Source: Streptomyces mexicanus (GTDB lineage Bacteria > Actinomycetota > Actinomycetes > Streptomycetales > Streptomycetaceae). Taken from it: 41,233 bases of DNA. A program made the translations under genes and the position numbers. Under the pieces are notes generated by a model. The model searched no databases. It saw nothing but the letters and a program-made list of their open reading frames with translations, and had not been told where the DNA came from. Within the stretch, counting starts at the first letter, position 1. Every line of letters starts with the position of its first letter. The stretch spans positions 3,886,162 to 3,927,394 of the forward strand of contig NZ_LR732544.1 of assembly GCF_902506575.1 (NCBI RefSeq), given 5' to 3'. Positions 1 through 7,444 of the stretch are shown one piece after another.

Positions 1-130
1 GGGGGGGGCGGGGCCGGGGGCCCAGGGGGGGGGGACCGGGGGGGGGGGTTCCCCGCGGGGGGGGGTGGGGAGGGTCGGGCGGGGCCGGGCGGTGGGCGGG
101 GTCGTGGGGGGGGGAGGGGTCGGGGACCCG
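1..130. other. Poly-G low-complexity window edge, probable sequence artefact
   Basis: The first ~130 bases are dominated by long G runs (8-10 G in a row several times) with little other information. Genuine Streptomyces DNA is GC-rich but does not normally carry consecutive G10 runs on one strand. The pattern resembles a contig end built from poor base calls. It damages the 5' part of the phosphatase gene that follows. This is an inference from composition only. Confidence 0.6.
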
Positions 131-1468
131 GCCGGCGGGCCGGTCCTGCAGGACGGAGCGCGCAGGCCGTGGCGGGTGGGGGGCGTCGGCGCCGTCCTGC
201 GGGACCGGCTCGCGGGCTGGGTCTCCGACCTCACCACCCTGCACGAGCTGACCGAACGGCTGGCCCGGACGGACCGTCTGGACGCCGCCCTGAAGGAACT
301 GCTGCGCGCCGGTGCCGCCCTCGTGGGCGCCCGGCGCGGTCTCGTCGCGCTGGAACCGGACGACGGGCTGGGCCCCGACACGACCGTCGGCCTGGGCCTG
401 GCCCGCTCCGACCTCGGGCACATCGAGACCGTGCCGCGCGGCGCGCTGCCCCACGGCGCCCTGCTCGACACCGCCGCCGGACGGCCCGGCCGCCGGGGCG
501 AGGTCGTGCGGCCCGACCTGTTCGCGGAGGACGGTCTCGACCCGCGCCACCGCGAGGTGGCCACGCGTCTGGGCTACGCGGCCAGCTACGCGCTGCCCCT
601 GTGCACCGAGGCCGCCGGCCACCTGGGCGCCGCCGTGTGGCTGTACGACGAACCCGCCGAACCGGACGAACGGCGGCGGCACCTGGCCGGCCTCTACACC
701 CGCTTCGCCACCGAGCACCTGGCGCGGCTGCTGGACGGCGAGCGCACGCGCGCGTGCATGGCGACGATGTACGAGGAACTGCTGCCCTCCCGGCTGCCCC
801 GGCTCACCGGCGTCCAGCTCGCCGCCCGGCACCGCACCGGCCCGCGCGGCGGCGGCGACTGGTACGACGCGCTGCCCCTGCCCGACGCCGCGCTCGGCCT
901 CGCGGTCGGCTCGGTCACCGGCTCCGGGCCCGGCGCCGTCGCGGCCATGGGCCGGCTGCGCGCCTCCCTGCGCGCGTACGCCGTGATGGAGGGCGAGGAC
1001 CCCGTCGCCGTCCTGTCCGACCTGGAGCTGCTGCTGCGGCTGACGGAACCCGCCCGATCGGCCACCGCGCTGTTCGCCTACTGCGAGCCCGCGCTGCGCC
1101 GGATCACCCTGGCCGGCGCCGGGCACTGCCCGCCGCTGCTGGTCGGCGAGCGGCGCACGCAGTTCGTGGAGACGTCCGTGTCCGCGCCGCTGGGCATGCT
1201 CGCCTGCTGGGAGGCGCCGAGCGTGGAGTTCCAGACGGTCGCGGGCGAAACGGTGCTGCTGTACACCGACGGGCTGCTGCACCGCACCGGTCAGTCCGTC
1301 GACCACGCCTTCGCCCGGCTGCACGCGGCCGCGGCGAACGTCCCGCGCGCGATCCGGCACGACCCGGGCGCGGTCGCCGACCACGTGCTGCACGCGCTGC
1401 TGCCGGACGGCCTGGACGCGACCGACGGCGCGGAGGACGTCGCGCTGCTGGCGGCGCGGTTCGAGTAA
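65..1468 (+). CDS. GAF / PP2C-type (SpoIIE-like) protein serine phosphatase, 5' end unreliable
   Basis: A GAF-like sensory half is followed by a PP2C/SpoIIE phosphatase half. Such proteins usually dephosphorylate anti-anti-sigma factors in partner-switching cascades. Phosphatase landmarks are GGGDWYD (around 840-860), the downstream LLYTDGLLHRTG and the C-terminal EDVALLAARF. The usual VGDVxGxG motif reads VGSVTGSG, so a metal-bridging Asp is replaced by Ser and activity may be reduced. The first ~40 residues are Gly/Arg-rich translation of poly-G sequence and should not be trusted. The true start is probably missing or corrupted, and the stated start is only the first possible one. Credible protein begins near LRDRLAGWVSDLTTLHELTE. 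No close partner-switch gene precedes pepP. The RsbW-like ATPase at 4691-5137 lies nearby on the other strand. Confidence 0.75.
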   Translation: MGRVGRGRAVGGVVGGGGVGDPAGGPVLQDGARRPWRVGGVGAVLRDRLAGWVSDLTTLHELTERLARTDRLDAALKELLRAGAALVGARRGLVALEPDDGLGPDTTVGLGLARSDLGHIETVPRGALPHGALLDTAAGRPGRRGEVVRPDLFAEDGLDPRHREVATRLGYAASYALPLCTEAAGHLGAAVWLYDEPAEPDERRRHLAGLYTRFATEHLARLLDGERTRACMATMYEELLPSRLPRLTGVQLAARHRTGPRGGGDWYDALPLPDAALGLAVGSVTGSGPGAVAAMGRLRASLRAYAVMEGEDPVAVLSDLELLLRLTEPARSATALFAYCEPALRRITLAGAGHCPPLLVGERRTQFVETSVSAPLGMLACWEAPSVEFQTVAGETVLLYTDGLLHRTGQSVDHAFARLHAAAANVPRAIRHDPGAVADHVLHALLPDGLDATDGAEDVALLAARFE

Positions 1469-1623
1469 CTCCCGGTCCCGTCCTCGCGCAACGCCCGGCC
1501 CGGCTTCGCGCAGCCCCCGGCCACGGCTTCCCCAGCGCCGGGTAACAGGCGCCGGCGCCCCTGGCCCCTTCCGTACGACCGTACGATGGGGGGTGGTCCA
1601 GTGCCGTATCAAGGAGGAAGACC

Positions 1624-3084
1624 GTGGCGGAGGAGCTCACCCCGGAGACCCCGGAGACCGAGGCCGAAGAGCCGATCAAGCAGCGCAAGAACGGCCTGTA
1701 CCCGGGCGTGTCCGACGAGCTCGCCGAGAACATGAAGTCCGGCTGGGCCGACACCGAGCTGCGTGACCTCGCGCCGATCGAGCAGGCGGAGCACACCGCC
1801 CGCCGCCGCGCCGCGCTGTCCGCGCGCTTCCCCGGGGAGCGCCTGGTGATCCCCGCGGGCAACCTGAAGACCCGCTCCAACGACACCGAGTACCCCTTCC
1901 GGTCCTCGGTCGAGTACGCCTACCTCACCGGCAACCAGACCGAGGACGGCGTCCTCGTCCTGGAGCCCACCGCGGACGGCCACCAGGCGACCCTCTACCT
2001 GCTGCCCCGCTCCAACCGGGAGAACGGCGAGTTCTGGCTCGACGGACAGGGCGAGCTGTGGGTCGGCCGCCGGCACTCGCTGACCGAGGCCGAGCTGCTG
2101 TACGGCATCCCCGCCTCCGACGTGCGCGAGCTGCCGGAGAAGCTGAAGGCGGCCACCGGCCCGGTCCGCGTGGTGCGCGGCTACGACGCCGGCATCGAGG
2201 CGGCCCTGACCGACAAGGTCACCGCCGAGCGCGACGAGGAGCTGCGGGTCTTCCTCTCCGAGATGCGCCTGGTCAAGGACGCCTTCGAGATCGGCGAGCT
2301 GCAGAAGGCCGTCGACTCCACCGTGCGCGGCTTCGAGGACGTGGTGAAGGTCCTCGACAAGGCGGAGGCGACCAGCGAGCGCTACGTCGAAGGCACGTTC
2401 TTCCTCCGCGCCCGCGTCGAGGGCAACGACGTCGGCTACGGCACCATCGCCGCGGCCGGCCCGCACGCCTGCACCCTGCACTGGGTGCGCAACGACGGCC
2501 CGGTCCGCTCCGGCGACCTGCTCCTGCTGGACGCCGGTGTGGAGACGCACACGCTCTACACCGCCGACGTCACGCGCACCCTGCCGGTCAACGGCACGTA
2601 CAGCGAGATCCAGAAGAAGATCTACGACGCCGTGTACGAGGCCCAGGAGGCCGGTATCGCGGCCGTGAAGCCGGGCGCCAAGTACCGCGACTTCCACGAC
2701 GCCGCCCAGCGCGTGCTCGCCGAGAAGCTCGTCGAGTGGGGCCTGGTCGAGGGCCCCGTCGAGCGTGTCCTGGAACTCGGCCTGCAGCGCCGCTGGACCC
2801 TGCACGGCACCGGGCACATGCTCGGCATGGACGTCCACGACTGCGCCGTCGCGCGCACCGAGACCTACGTCGACGGGACGCTGGAGCCGGGCATGGTCCT
2901 CACCGTCGAGCCGGGCCTGTACTTCCAGGCCGACGACCTGACGGTCCCGCAGGAGTACCGCGGCATCGGCGTGCGGATCGAGGACGACATCCTCGTCACC
3001 GAGGACGGCAACCGGAACCTGTCCGCCGCGCTGCCGCGCCGGTCGGACGAGGTCGAGTCCTGGATGGCGTCGCTGAAGGGCTGA
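1624..3084 (+). CDS. pepP: Xaa-Pro aminopeptidase (aminopeptidase P, M24B)
   Basis: Cytosolic dinuclear metalloprotease that removes an N-terminal residue preceding proline. The 486-aa length and two-domain layout fit the family: an N-terminal AMP_N domain (about residues 40-190, with the substrate-loop SNDTEYPFR) and a C-terminal pita-bread domain. All five metal ligands are visible: D303, D315, H398 (in HGTGHMLGMDVHD), E429 (TVEPGLYF) and E453 (GVRIEDDILVTEDG). The GTG start at 1624 has an AGGAGG Shine-Dalgarno just upstream (about 1611-1616). A plausible -10, TACGAT, lies at 1582-1587. A strong hairpin ends the unit 13 bp after the stop. It appears monocistronic and complete, with no missing catalytic residue. 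Confidence 0.95.
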   Translation: MAEELTPETPETEAEEPIKQRKNGLYPGVSDELAENMKSGWADTELRDLAPIEQAEHTARRRAALSARFPGERLVIPAGNLKTRSNDTEYPFRSSVEYAYLTGNQTEDGVLVLEPTADGHQATLYLLPRSNRENGEFWLDGQGELWVGRRHSLTEAELLYGIPASDVRELPEKLKAATGPVRVVRGYDAGIEAALTDKVTAERDEELRVFLSEMRLVKDAFEIGELQKAVDSTVRGFEDVVKVLDKAEATSERYVEGTFFLRARVEGNDVGYGTIAAAGPHACTLHWVRNDGPVRSGDLLLLDAGVETHTLYTADVTRTLPVNGTYSEIQKKIYDAVYEAQEAGIAAVKPGAKYRDFHDAAQRVLAEKLVEWGLVEGPVERVLELGLQRRWTLHGTGHMLGMDVHDCAVARTETYVDGTLEPGMVLTVEPGLYFQADDLTVPQEYRGIGVRIEDDILVTEDGNRNLSAALPRRSDEVESWMASLKG

Positions 3085-3096
3085 CAGGAGAGGGAC

Positions 3097-3122
3097 GGCC
3101 GGGCATCCATGGGTGCCCGGCC
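3097..3122 (+). terminator. Rho-independent-type hairpin after pepP
   Basis: Perfect 9-bp arms GGCCGGGCA (3097-3105) and TGCCCGGCC (3114-3122) enclose an 8-base loop, 13 bp after the pepP stop. As often in Streptomyces there is no real T-tract, only CTTCC. The loop holds the ATG at 3109 that would give the MocR gene a longer start, which argues against that start. Confidence 0.7.
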
Positions 3123-3157
3123 CTTCCTGTGCCGACAGGCGCCTTGCCTGTCACCCG

Positions 3158-3171
3158 GTTTCACGGGAAAC
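3158..3171. other. parS-like site (1 mismatch), array copy 1
   Basis: GTTTCACGGGAAAC differs from the Streptomyces parS consensus GTTTCACGTGAAAC at one position (T9 to G). It is the first of three copies in the pepP-mocR gap. Confidence 0.75.
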
Positions 3172-3186
3172 GAGCGTGGGGTTCCT

Positions 3187-3200
3187 GGTTCACGGGAGAC
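3187..3200. other. Degenerate parS-like site, array copy 2
   Basis: GGTTCACGGGAGAC keeps the central TTCACGGGA but has three mismatches to parS. It lies between two better copies with start-to-start spacing of 29 and 25 bp. Binding on its own is doubtful. Confidence 0.35.
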
Positions 3201-3211
3201 GGGCGTTCCCG

Positions 3212-3225
3212 GTTTCACGGGAAAC
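3212..3225. other. parS-like site (1 mismatch), array copy 3
   Basis: GTTTCACGGGAAAC, identical to the copy at 3158. It lies 42 bp upstream of the chosen GTG start of the MocR gene, so ParB bound here could affect that promoter. Confidence 0.75.
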
Positions 3226-3267
3226 ATCGGATGCGACGGGCTTCACGTGCCCAGGGGGAGGGTTGTC

Positions 3268-4638
3268 GTGGACGTGGACGGATTCTGGTCAGGGGTGGGG
3301 GCGGAACTGCGGCTCCAGCCGGACGCCCCGGACGGGCGCCGCGCCGGTCTGGAGCGGGCCATCAGGGACGCCGTACGGGACGGACGGCTGGCGCCCGGCA
3401 GCCGGCTGCCGGCGACCCGGCGCCTGGCCGCCGAACTGGGCATCTCCCGCGGCACGGCGAAGGCGGCCTACGACCAGTTGGTCGCCGAGGGCTACCTGAC
3501 CGCCCGGCAGGGCTCGGGCACCCAGGTCGCCGCGCTGCCCACCGTCGAGGCCGAGGTGCCCGGAGCGGCGCCACGCGCGGGCGCGCCGCGCTTCGACCTG
3601 CGGCCCGGCAGCCCGGACGTGGGCGCGTTCCCGGCGGCCGCCTGGCTGCGGGCGCTGCGCCGCGCCATCGCCACGGCGCCCTCACTGGCGTACGACTACG
3701 GTGACCCGCGCGGCCGGATCGAGCTGCGCACCGCGCTGTCGGGCTACCTGGGCCGGGCGCGCGGGGTGCTCGCGCCGCCCGAGCGGATCGTGATCACCTC
3801 GGGTTATGTGCAGGGACTCGCGCTGCTCACCCGGGTGCTGGACGGCGCCGCGATGGCCATGGAGGACCCCGGGCCGGCCTTCCACCGCCAGGTGGTGCGG
3901 CACAACGGCGGCAGCACGGTGCCGGTACGGGTCGACGAGCGCGGGGTGTGCGCCGACGACCTCGGCGAGGAGCAGGCGGTGGTCGTCACGCCCGCGCACC
4001 AGTACCCGACCGGCGTGACCCTGCACCCGCAGCGGCGGCGGGCGTTGACCGACTGGGCCCGCGCCCGCGGCGGACTGATCGTCGAGGACGACTACGACGG
4101 CGAGTTCCGCTACGACCGCCAGCCCGTGGGTGCGCTGCAGGGCATGGCGCCGGGACACGTCGTCTACCTGGGGACCGCCTCCAAGACCCTCGGGCCGGCC
4201 CTGCGGCTGGGCTGGATGGTGCTGCCGCCGCACCTGGTCGACGCGGTCGCCGACGCCAAGCTGCACAGCGACCACCACACGGAGACCATCGGGCAGCTGG
4301 CGCTCGCCGAGCTGATCGACAGCCACGCCTACGACCGGCACGTCCGCGCCTGCCGGCTGCGCTACCGGCGCCGCCGGGACCAGTTGCTGGACCGGCTGGG
4401 CTCCCGCCGGGTGCGCGGCATCGCCGCCGGGCTGCACGCCTTGGTCGACGTCCCCGACGAGGCCCGGGTGCTGGCCCGGGCGGAGGCCGAGGGGCTCGCC
4501 CTCGGACACCTGGGCGAGCACTGGCACAGCCCGGGCGAGAACCGGCCGCAGGGACTCGTCGTCGGCTACGGCACGCCCCGGGAGCGGGTGTTTCCGCAGG
4601 CGCTGGACGTGCTGGCGAAGGTCCTGGACGGGGAGTGA
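3268..4638 (+). CDS. MocR-family (GntR HTH + aminotransferase-fold) transcriptional regulator
   Basis: An N-terminal GntR winged helix (about residues 20-90, with GSRLPATRRLAAELGISRGT) is fused to a fold-type-I PLP aminotransferase domain. This is the MocR/PdxR/GabR architecture. The PLP-binding lysine is K306 in GTASKTLGPALRLGW, and the cofactor-binding EDDYDGEFRY stretch is also present. Members bind PLP or amino-acid adducts to control B6, GABA or amino-acid genes. The target cannot be read from this context. I chose GTG 3268 because GGAGGG (3257-3262) sits 5 nt upstream and the GntR domain begins shortly after. An ATG at 3109 would translate a terminator loop and the parS-like array. 456 aa fits the family. 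The gene stands alone. Confidence 0.85.
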   Translation: MDVDGFWSGVGAELRLQPDAPDGRRAGLERAIRDAVRDGRLAPGSRLPATRRLAAELGISRGTAKAAYDQLVAEGYLTARQGSGTQVAALPTVEAEVPGAAPRAGAPRFDLRPGSPDVGAFPAAAWLRALRRAIATAPSLAYDYGDPRGRIELRTALSGYLGRARGVLAPPERIVITSGYVQGLALLTRVLDGAAMAMEDPGPAFHRQVVRHNGGSTVPVRVDERGVCADDLGEEQAVVVTPAHQYPTGVTLHPQRRRALTDWARARGGLIVEDDYDGEFRYDRQPVGALQGMAPGHVVYLGTASKTLGPALRLGWMVLPPHLVDAVADAKLHSDHHTETIGQLALAELIDSHAYDRHVRACRLRYRRRRDQLLDRLGSRRVRGIAAGLHALVDVPDEARVLARAEAEGLALGHLGEHWHSPGENRPQGLVVGYGTPRERVFPQALDVLAKVLDGE

Positions 4639-4644
4639 GGGGTG

Positions 4645-4685
4645 AGCCGGCGCCCCCGCGGCGGCCCGGCCGGCAGCGGCCGGCT
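4645..4685. terminator. Possible convergent hairpin between MocR gene and ATPase gene
   Basis: AGCCGG (4645-4650) pairs with CCGGCT (4680-4685) around a GC-rich interior that can fold further. It sits in the 52-bp convergent gap. It is weakly supported because almost any sequence this GC-rich can fold. Confidence 0.35.
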
Positions 4686-4690
4686 GTGTT

Positions 4691-5137
4691 TCACACCGCC
4701 ACCAGCGGTGCGTCCTCGCGCCACTTGAGGAGCTTGTCGAAGCTCACCACGGCCCCGCCCCGGCCCGGCTTGTTGCCGATGTGGACGTGGTCGGCGAGTT
4801 CCTGGATGAGGCACAGGCCGCGGCCGTGCTCGGCGTCCGCCGGCGCGGCGCGGATCTGCGGGCTGCGCCCGCCGGAGGGGAAACCGGGGCCCGCGTCGGC
4901 CACCTCGATGCGGCACATCTCGCCGTCCAGGTAGGCGGTGACGCGGAAGACCTCGGAGGAGTCGCCGTCCCCGCCGTGCTCGACGGCGTTCGCGCAGGCC
5001 TCGCTCAGGGCGACGGACAGCTCGTAGGAGATGTCGGGGTCGACGCCCGCGGTCTCCATCGTGCCCAGCAGCAGCCGCCGGGCGAGCGGCACGCTCGCAG
5101 CGTCACGCCGCAGATGGAGTGACCACCAGATGCTCAT
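4691..5137 (-). CDS. RsbW-like ATP-binding protein (HATPase_c, anti-sigma/serine kinase family)
   Basis: 148-aa single-domain GHKL ATPase. The N-box is ELSVALSEACANAVEHG, the G1 box is DAGPGFP and the G2 box is HGRGLCLIQELADHVH. Streptomyces encodes dozens of these small RsbW/SpoIIAB-type proteins. Some are anti-sigma kinases, most are uncharacterised. The start MSIWWSLHL at 5137 is supported by AGGAGG (plus-strand 5145-5150), 7 nt upstream. The open frame runs far upstream, but that extension has no family similarity. No DUF397 or helix-turn-helix partner lies next to it. A PP2C phosphatase lies about 3 kb away, so a kinase/phosphatase pairing is possible but unproven. Confidence 0.85.
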   Translation of the reverse strand: MSIWWSLHLRRDAASVPLARRLLLGTMETAGVDPDISYELSVALSEACANAVEHGGDGDSSEVFRVTAYLDGEMCRIEVADAGPGFPSGGRSPQIRAAPADAEHGRGLCLIQELADHVHIGNKPGRGGAVVSFDKLLKWREDAPLVAV

Positions 5138-5449
5138 GCTCCAGCCTCCTGGCCGCGGCTCGACATACCGATACGTATTGCCCGGCGTGTCCGGCCGTAA
5201 GCACCGCGTTGACGCCGGACCGCCCGATCGGCGGATGCGGCGGCGCCGGAATCGGTGTATGCACGAGCCACCTTTCGCAGAAGGTGCAAGGGGGAACGCG
5301 AGGCAGCTGCCAGGGAGGACAACGGCGAAGGCGCCAGGGGGACGCGGAGAGGGCGCCGTAGCGACGCGCAGAAGGGGCCATAGGGACGTACCGCATTTTG
5401 CGGACCTGGCGTACGGAGCGCGGCGGCCCAGTGGGATGATGAGGCCGCC
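5138..5449. other. Divergent intergenic region, 312 bp
   Basis: This separates the ATPase gene (minus) from the membrane-protein gene (plus). It holds an AT-richer palindromic core ATACGTAT at about 5167-5174 in the ATPase upstream region, a small hairpin CACCTT/AAGGTG at 5269-5286, and GATGAT (about 5434-5439) as a plausible -10 ten bases before ATG 5450, suggesting a leaderless transcript. No convincing gene is seen. Confidence 0.4.
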
Positions 5450-6316
5450 ATGTCTGCCCCCCACACGCGCACGGCACGTGCCGGACGCGACCTCCGGCTG
5501 CTGCGGGCCGCGGTGTTCGCCGCGGTCTGCGTCGTGCTGGCCGCGGCCGGTCACACGCTGGCCTCCTGTGCCACCGTGCCGCTGTGGACGCTGGGCGCGG
5601 GCTTCGTGGGGACGCTGCTCGTCGTGGCGCCGCTCGCCGGGCGGGCGCGCTCGCTGCCGGGGATCGCGGCGCTGCTCACGGTCGGGCAGACCGCGCTGCA
5701 CACGGTGTTCGGGCTCGGGCAGCACGCACCGGGCGGCATGGCCGCCATGGGGTCGATGAACCTGGGCACGGTAGGGGCGACCGGCCGCGCCATGCCGAAC
5801 GAGTGGCTCGTGGCGCAGGCCGCGCGCTACATGTGCGGCACCACCCCGGCCGCCATCAGCCCGGCCAGGGCCTACCGGATCCTCACCGGCGCCCACCTCT
5901 ACGCCGGTCCCGCCCCGCACTCCTCCGCGCTCCCCCAACCGGCTCTGCACCACTCGGCGGACGCCCTGTCCGCCGCGGGCACGGCGGCCTCGCTGATGCC
6001 GTCCCTGCCCATGCTGCTCGGGCACCTGCTCGCCGCGATCCCCGGGGGCTGGCTGCTGCGCCGGGGCGACCTCGCCCTGCTGCGGCTGATCGAGCTGTCG
6101 GCGCACGGAGTGGCCGAGGGCGCCCTCGCACGCTCCCTGCGCGGGGCGCTCGCCCTGGTGCGCGCGCTGTGCGCCGGGCTGCCCGCGGCCCCCGGCACCG
6201 GCCCGCGCTTCTCGCGCACCGCCGGCTCCTCGTCCCTGGCGCCCCCCACCACCGCACTCCAGCACACGGTGATCCGCCGCGGCCCGCCGGCCGCCGTCTT
6301 CTCCCTGGCTGCCTGA
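5450..6316 (+). CDS. Met/His-containing integral membrane protein, function unknown
   Basis: 288 aa with about four predicted membrane segments: around residues 18-40, 43-64, 69-90, and one near SLMPSLPMLLGHLLAAIPGGW. I do not recognise a named domain. The loop after the third segment is rich in possible soft-metal ligands (H84, H92, M97, M100, M103, M115, M128). C40 and C129, and a later HH pair, could also bind metal. It lies immediately upstream of ycnI-sco-PCuAC-copCD-DyP in the same direction, so a copper role is an attractive inference. However, a 298-bp gap with a hairpin separates it from ycnI, so it may be transcribed separately. The ATG at 5450 follows a -10-like GATGAT. Confidence 0.75.
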   Translation: MSAPHTRTARAGRDLRLLRAAVFAAVCVVLAAAGHTLASCATVPLWTLGAGFVGTLLVVAPLAGRARSLPGIAALLTVGQTALHTVFGLGQHAPGGMAAMGSMNLGTVGATGRAMPNEWLVAQAARYMCGTTPAAISPARAYRILTGAHLYAGPAPHSSALPQPALHHSADALSAAGTAASLMPSLPMLLGHLLAAIPGGWLLRRGDLALLRLIELSAHGVAEGALARSLRGALALVRALCAGLPAAPGTGPRFSRTAGSSSLAPPTTALQHTVIRRGPPAAVFSLAA

Positions 6317-6390
6317 CGCGACACGGCCGACCAGCACCCACCGGACTCCCGTGAGCGGGTTCCGTCCGAGGGAGGCGGCCGCCGTCGTGC

Positions 6391-6435
6391 GGCACGGGTG
6401 CGCGCCCGCACATCCAGGCGCGTGCGCGCCGTGCC
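6391..6435 (+). terminator. Hairpin downstream of the Met/His membrane protein gene
   Basis: GGCACGG (6391-6397) pairs perfectly with CCGTGCC (6429-6435). The interior GTGCGCGC/GCGCG stretches allow extra pairing. It lies 74 bp after the stop of the upstream gene and 180 bp before ycnI. It is probably a terminator. The rest of the 298-bp gap shows nothing else I can name. Confidence 0.45.
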
Positions 6436-6614
6436 CGCGTCCGAGAGGCCCGGCCCCTGCGACCGCCTCCCCCGACGCACCGGCAGCCCTTTCCCAACGG
6501 AACCCACCGGACATCACCACCCCGGTCGTCCCCCGAACACACCGGGACGGCCGGGCTCCGACCCGGTCGTCCGGCCGGACGACCGGACTCACTCGAAGTG
6601 GAGTGCTCCCTGCC

Positions 6615-7346
6615 ATGAAGGCCTTCAAGACCTCTCGGCTCGTCACCGTCGGCGCCCTGAGCGGCACGGCCGTCCTCGCGCTGTCCGTCCCGGCGTTCGC
6701 CCACGTCACCGTGCAGCCGGAGGGCACCGCGACCAAGGGCGGCTACGCCGTCGTCGACTTCAAGGTCCCCAACGAGCGCGACAACGCCTCCACCACCAAG
6801 GTCGAGGTCAACTTCCCCACCGACCACCCGCTGGCCTCGGTGATGCCGCAGCCGATGAACGGCTGGAAGATCGACATCACCAAGTCCAAGCTGGCCAAGC
6901 CCGTGCAGATGCACGGCGAGACGATCTCCGAGGCCGTCACCAAGGTGACCTGGACCGCCGACGGCGACGGCATCGAGCCGGGCTTCTTCCAGAAGTTCCC
7001 GGTGTCCGTCGGCCAGCTGCCCGAGGACGCCGACCAGCTCGTCTTCAAGGCGCTGCAGACGTACTCCGACAAGCAGGTCGTCCGCTGGATCGAGGTGCCG
7101 CAGAAGGGCCAGGCCGAGCCGGACAACCCGGCGCCGGTGCTGGAGCTGGCCGCGGCCTCCGGCAGTGACGGGAAGGGGGCGTCCGACGACGCCACCCCGG
7201 CCGCCGCCCGGAGCGGCACGGCCTCCGCCGCCGCGCAGAACGACACGGACACCACCGCCCGCGTCCTGGGCGTCGTGGGCATCGTCCTCGGCGCCGCGGG
7301 CGTGGCCTACGGCGTGTTCGCCGGCCGCCGGCGGACCACCGCCTGA
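6615..7346 (+). CDS. YcnI-family (DUF1775) copper-binding protein, secreted and C-terminally anchored
   Basis: 243 aa. The signal peptide ends in VPAFA, and predicted cleavage leaves His30 as the mature N-terminus (HVTVQPEG). In characterised YcnI domains the N-terminal histidine contributes to the copper site. The DUF1775 domain spans about residues 30-180. It is followed by a low-complexity linker (about 185-215) and a C-terminal membrane helix VLGVVGIVLGAAGVAYGVF with the basic tail RRRTTA. The protein therefore probably faces the cell exterior while membrane-anchored. The start MKAFKTSRL was chosen because it begins a clean signal peptide. The frame is open further upstream but without meaning. 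It is first in the copper cluster. A large hairpin separates it from sco. Confidence 0.88.
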   Translation: MKAFKTSRLVTVGALSGTAVLALSVPAFAHVTVQPEGTATKGGYAVVDFKVPNERDNASTTKVEVNFPTDHPLASVMPQPMNGWKIDITKSKLAKPVQMHGETISEAVTKVTWTADGDGIEPGFFQKFPVSVGQLPEDADQLVFKALQTYSDKQVVRWIEVPQKGQAEPDNPAPVLELAAASGSDGKGASDDATPAAARSGTASAAAQNDTDTTARVLGVVGIVLGAAGVAYGVFAGRRRTTA

Positions 7347-7370
7347 CGCTGCTCGTCTTTCGTCCGGGTC

Positions 7371-7413
7371 GCGCACCGGGGCCGTACGACGCTTGCGTAC
7401 GACCCCGGTGCGC
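7371..7413 (+). terminator. Large inverted repeat between ycnI and sco
   Basis: An 11-bp arm GCGCACCGGGG (7371-7381) plus CGTACG (7383-7388) pairs with CGTACG (7396-7401) plus CCCCGGTGCGC (7403-7413). Only one internal mismatch and a 7-base loop interrupt it. At 17 bp it is among the strongest hairpins in the window. It could terminate ycnI, attenuate read-through to sco, or include an operator (CGTACG repeat). Confidence 0.65.
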
Positions 7414-7444
7414 ACCGGAGACCTCACATCTGGGACATTTTTCT

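Noticed and set aside
3239..3252. CTTCACGTGCCC as a further parS site
   Set aside because: It keeps only CACGTG and has about five mismatches outside it.
3109..3267. Longer start for the MocR regulator at ATG 3109
   Set aside because: It would translate a terminator loop and the parS-like array. A good Shine-Dalgarno precedes GTG 3268.
5222..5400. Possible DUF397 or helix-turn-helix partner for the RsbW-like ATPase
   Set aside because: No frame on either strand gives a recognisable protein here.
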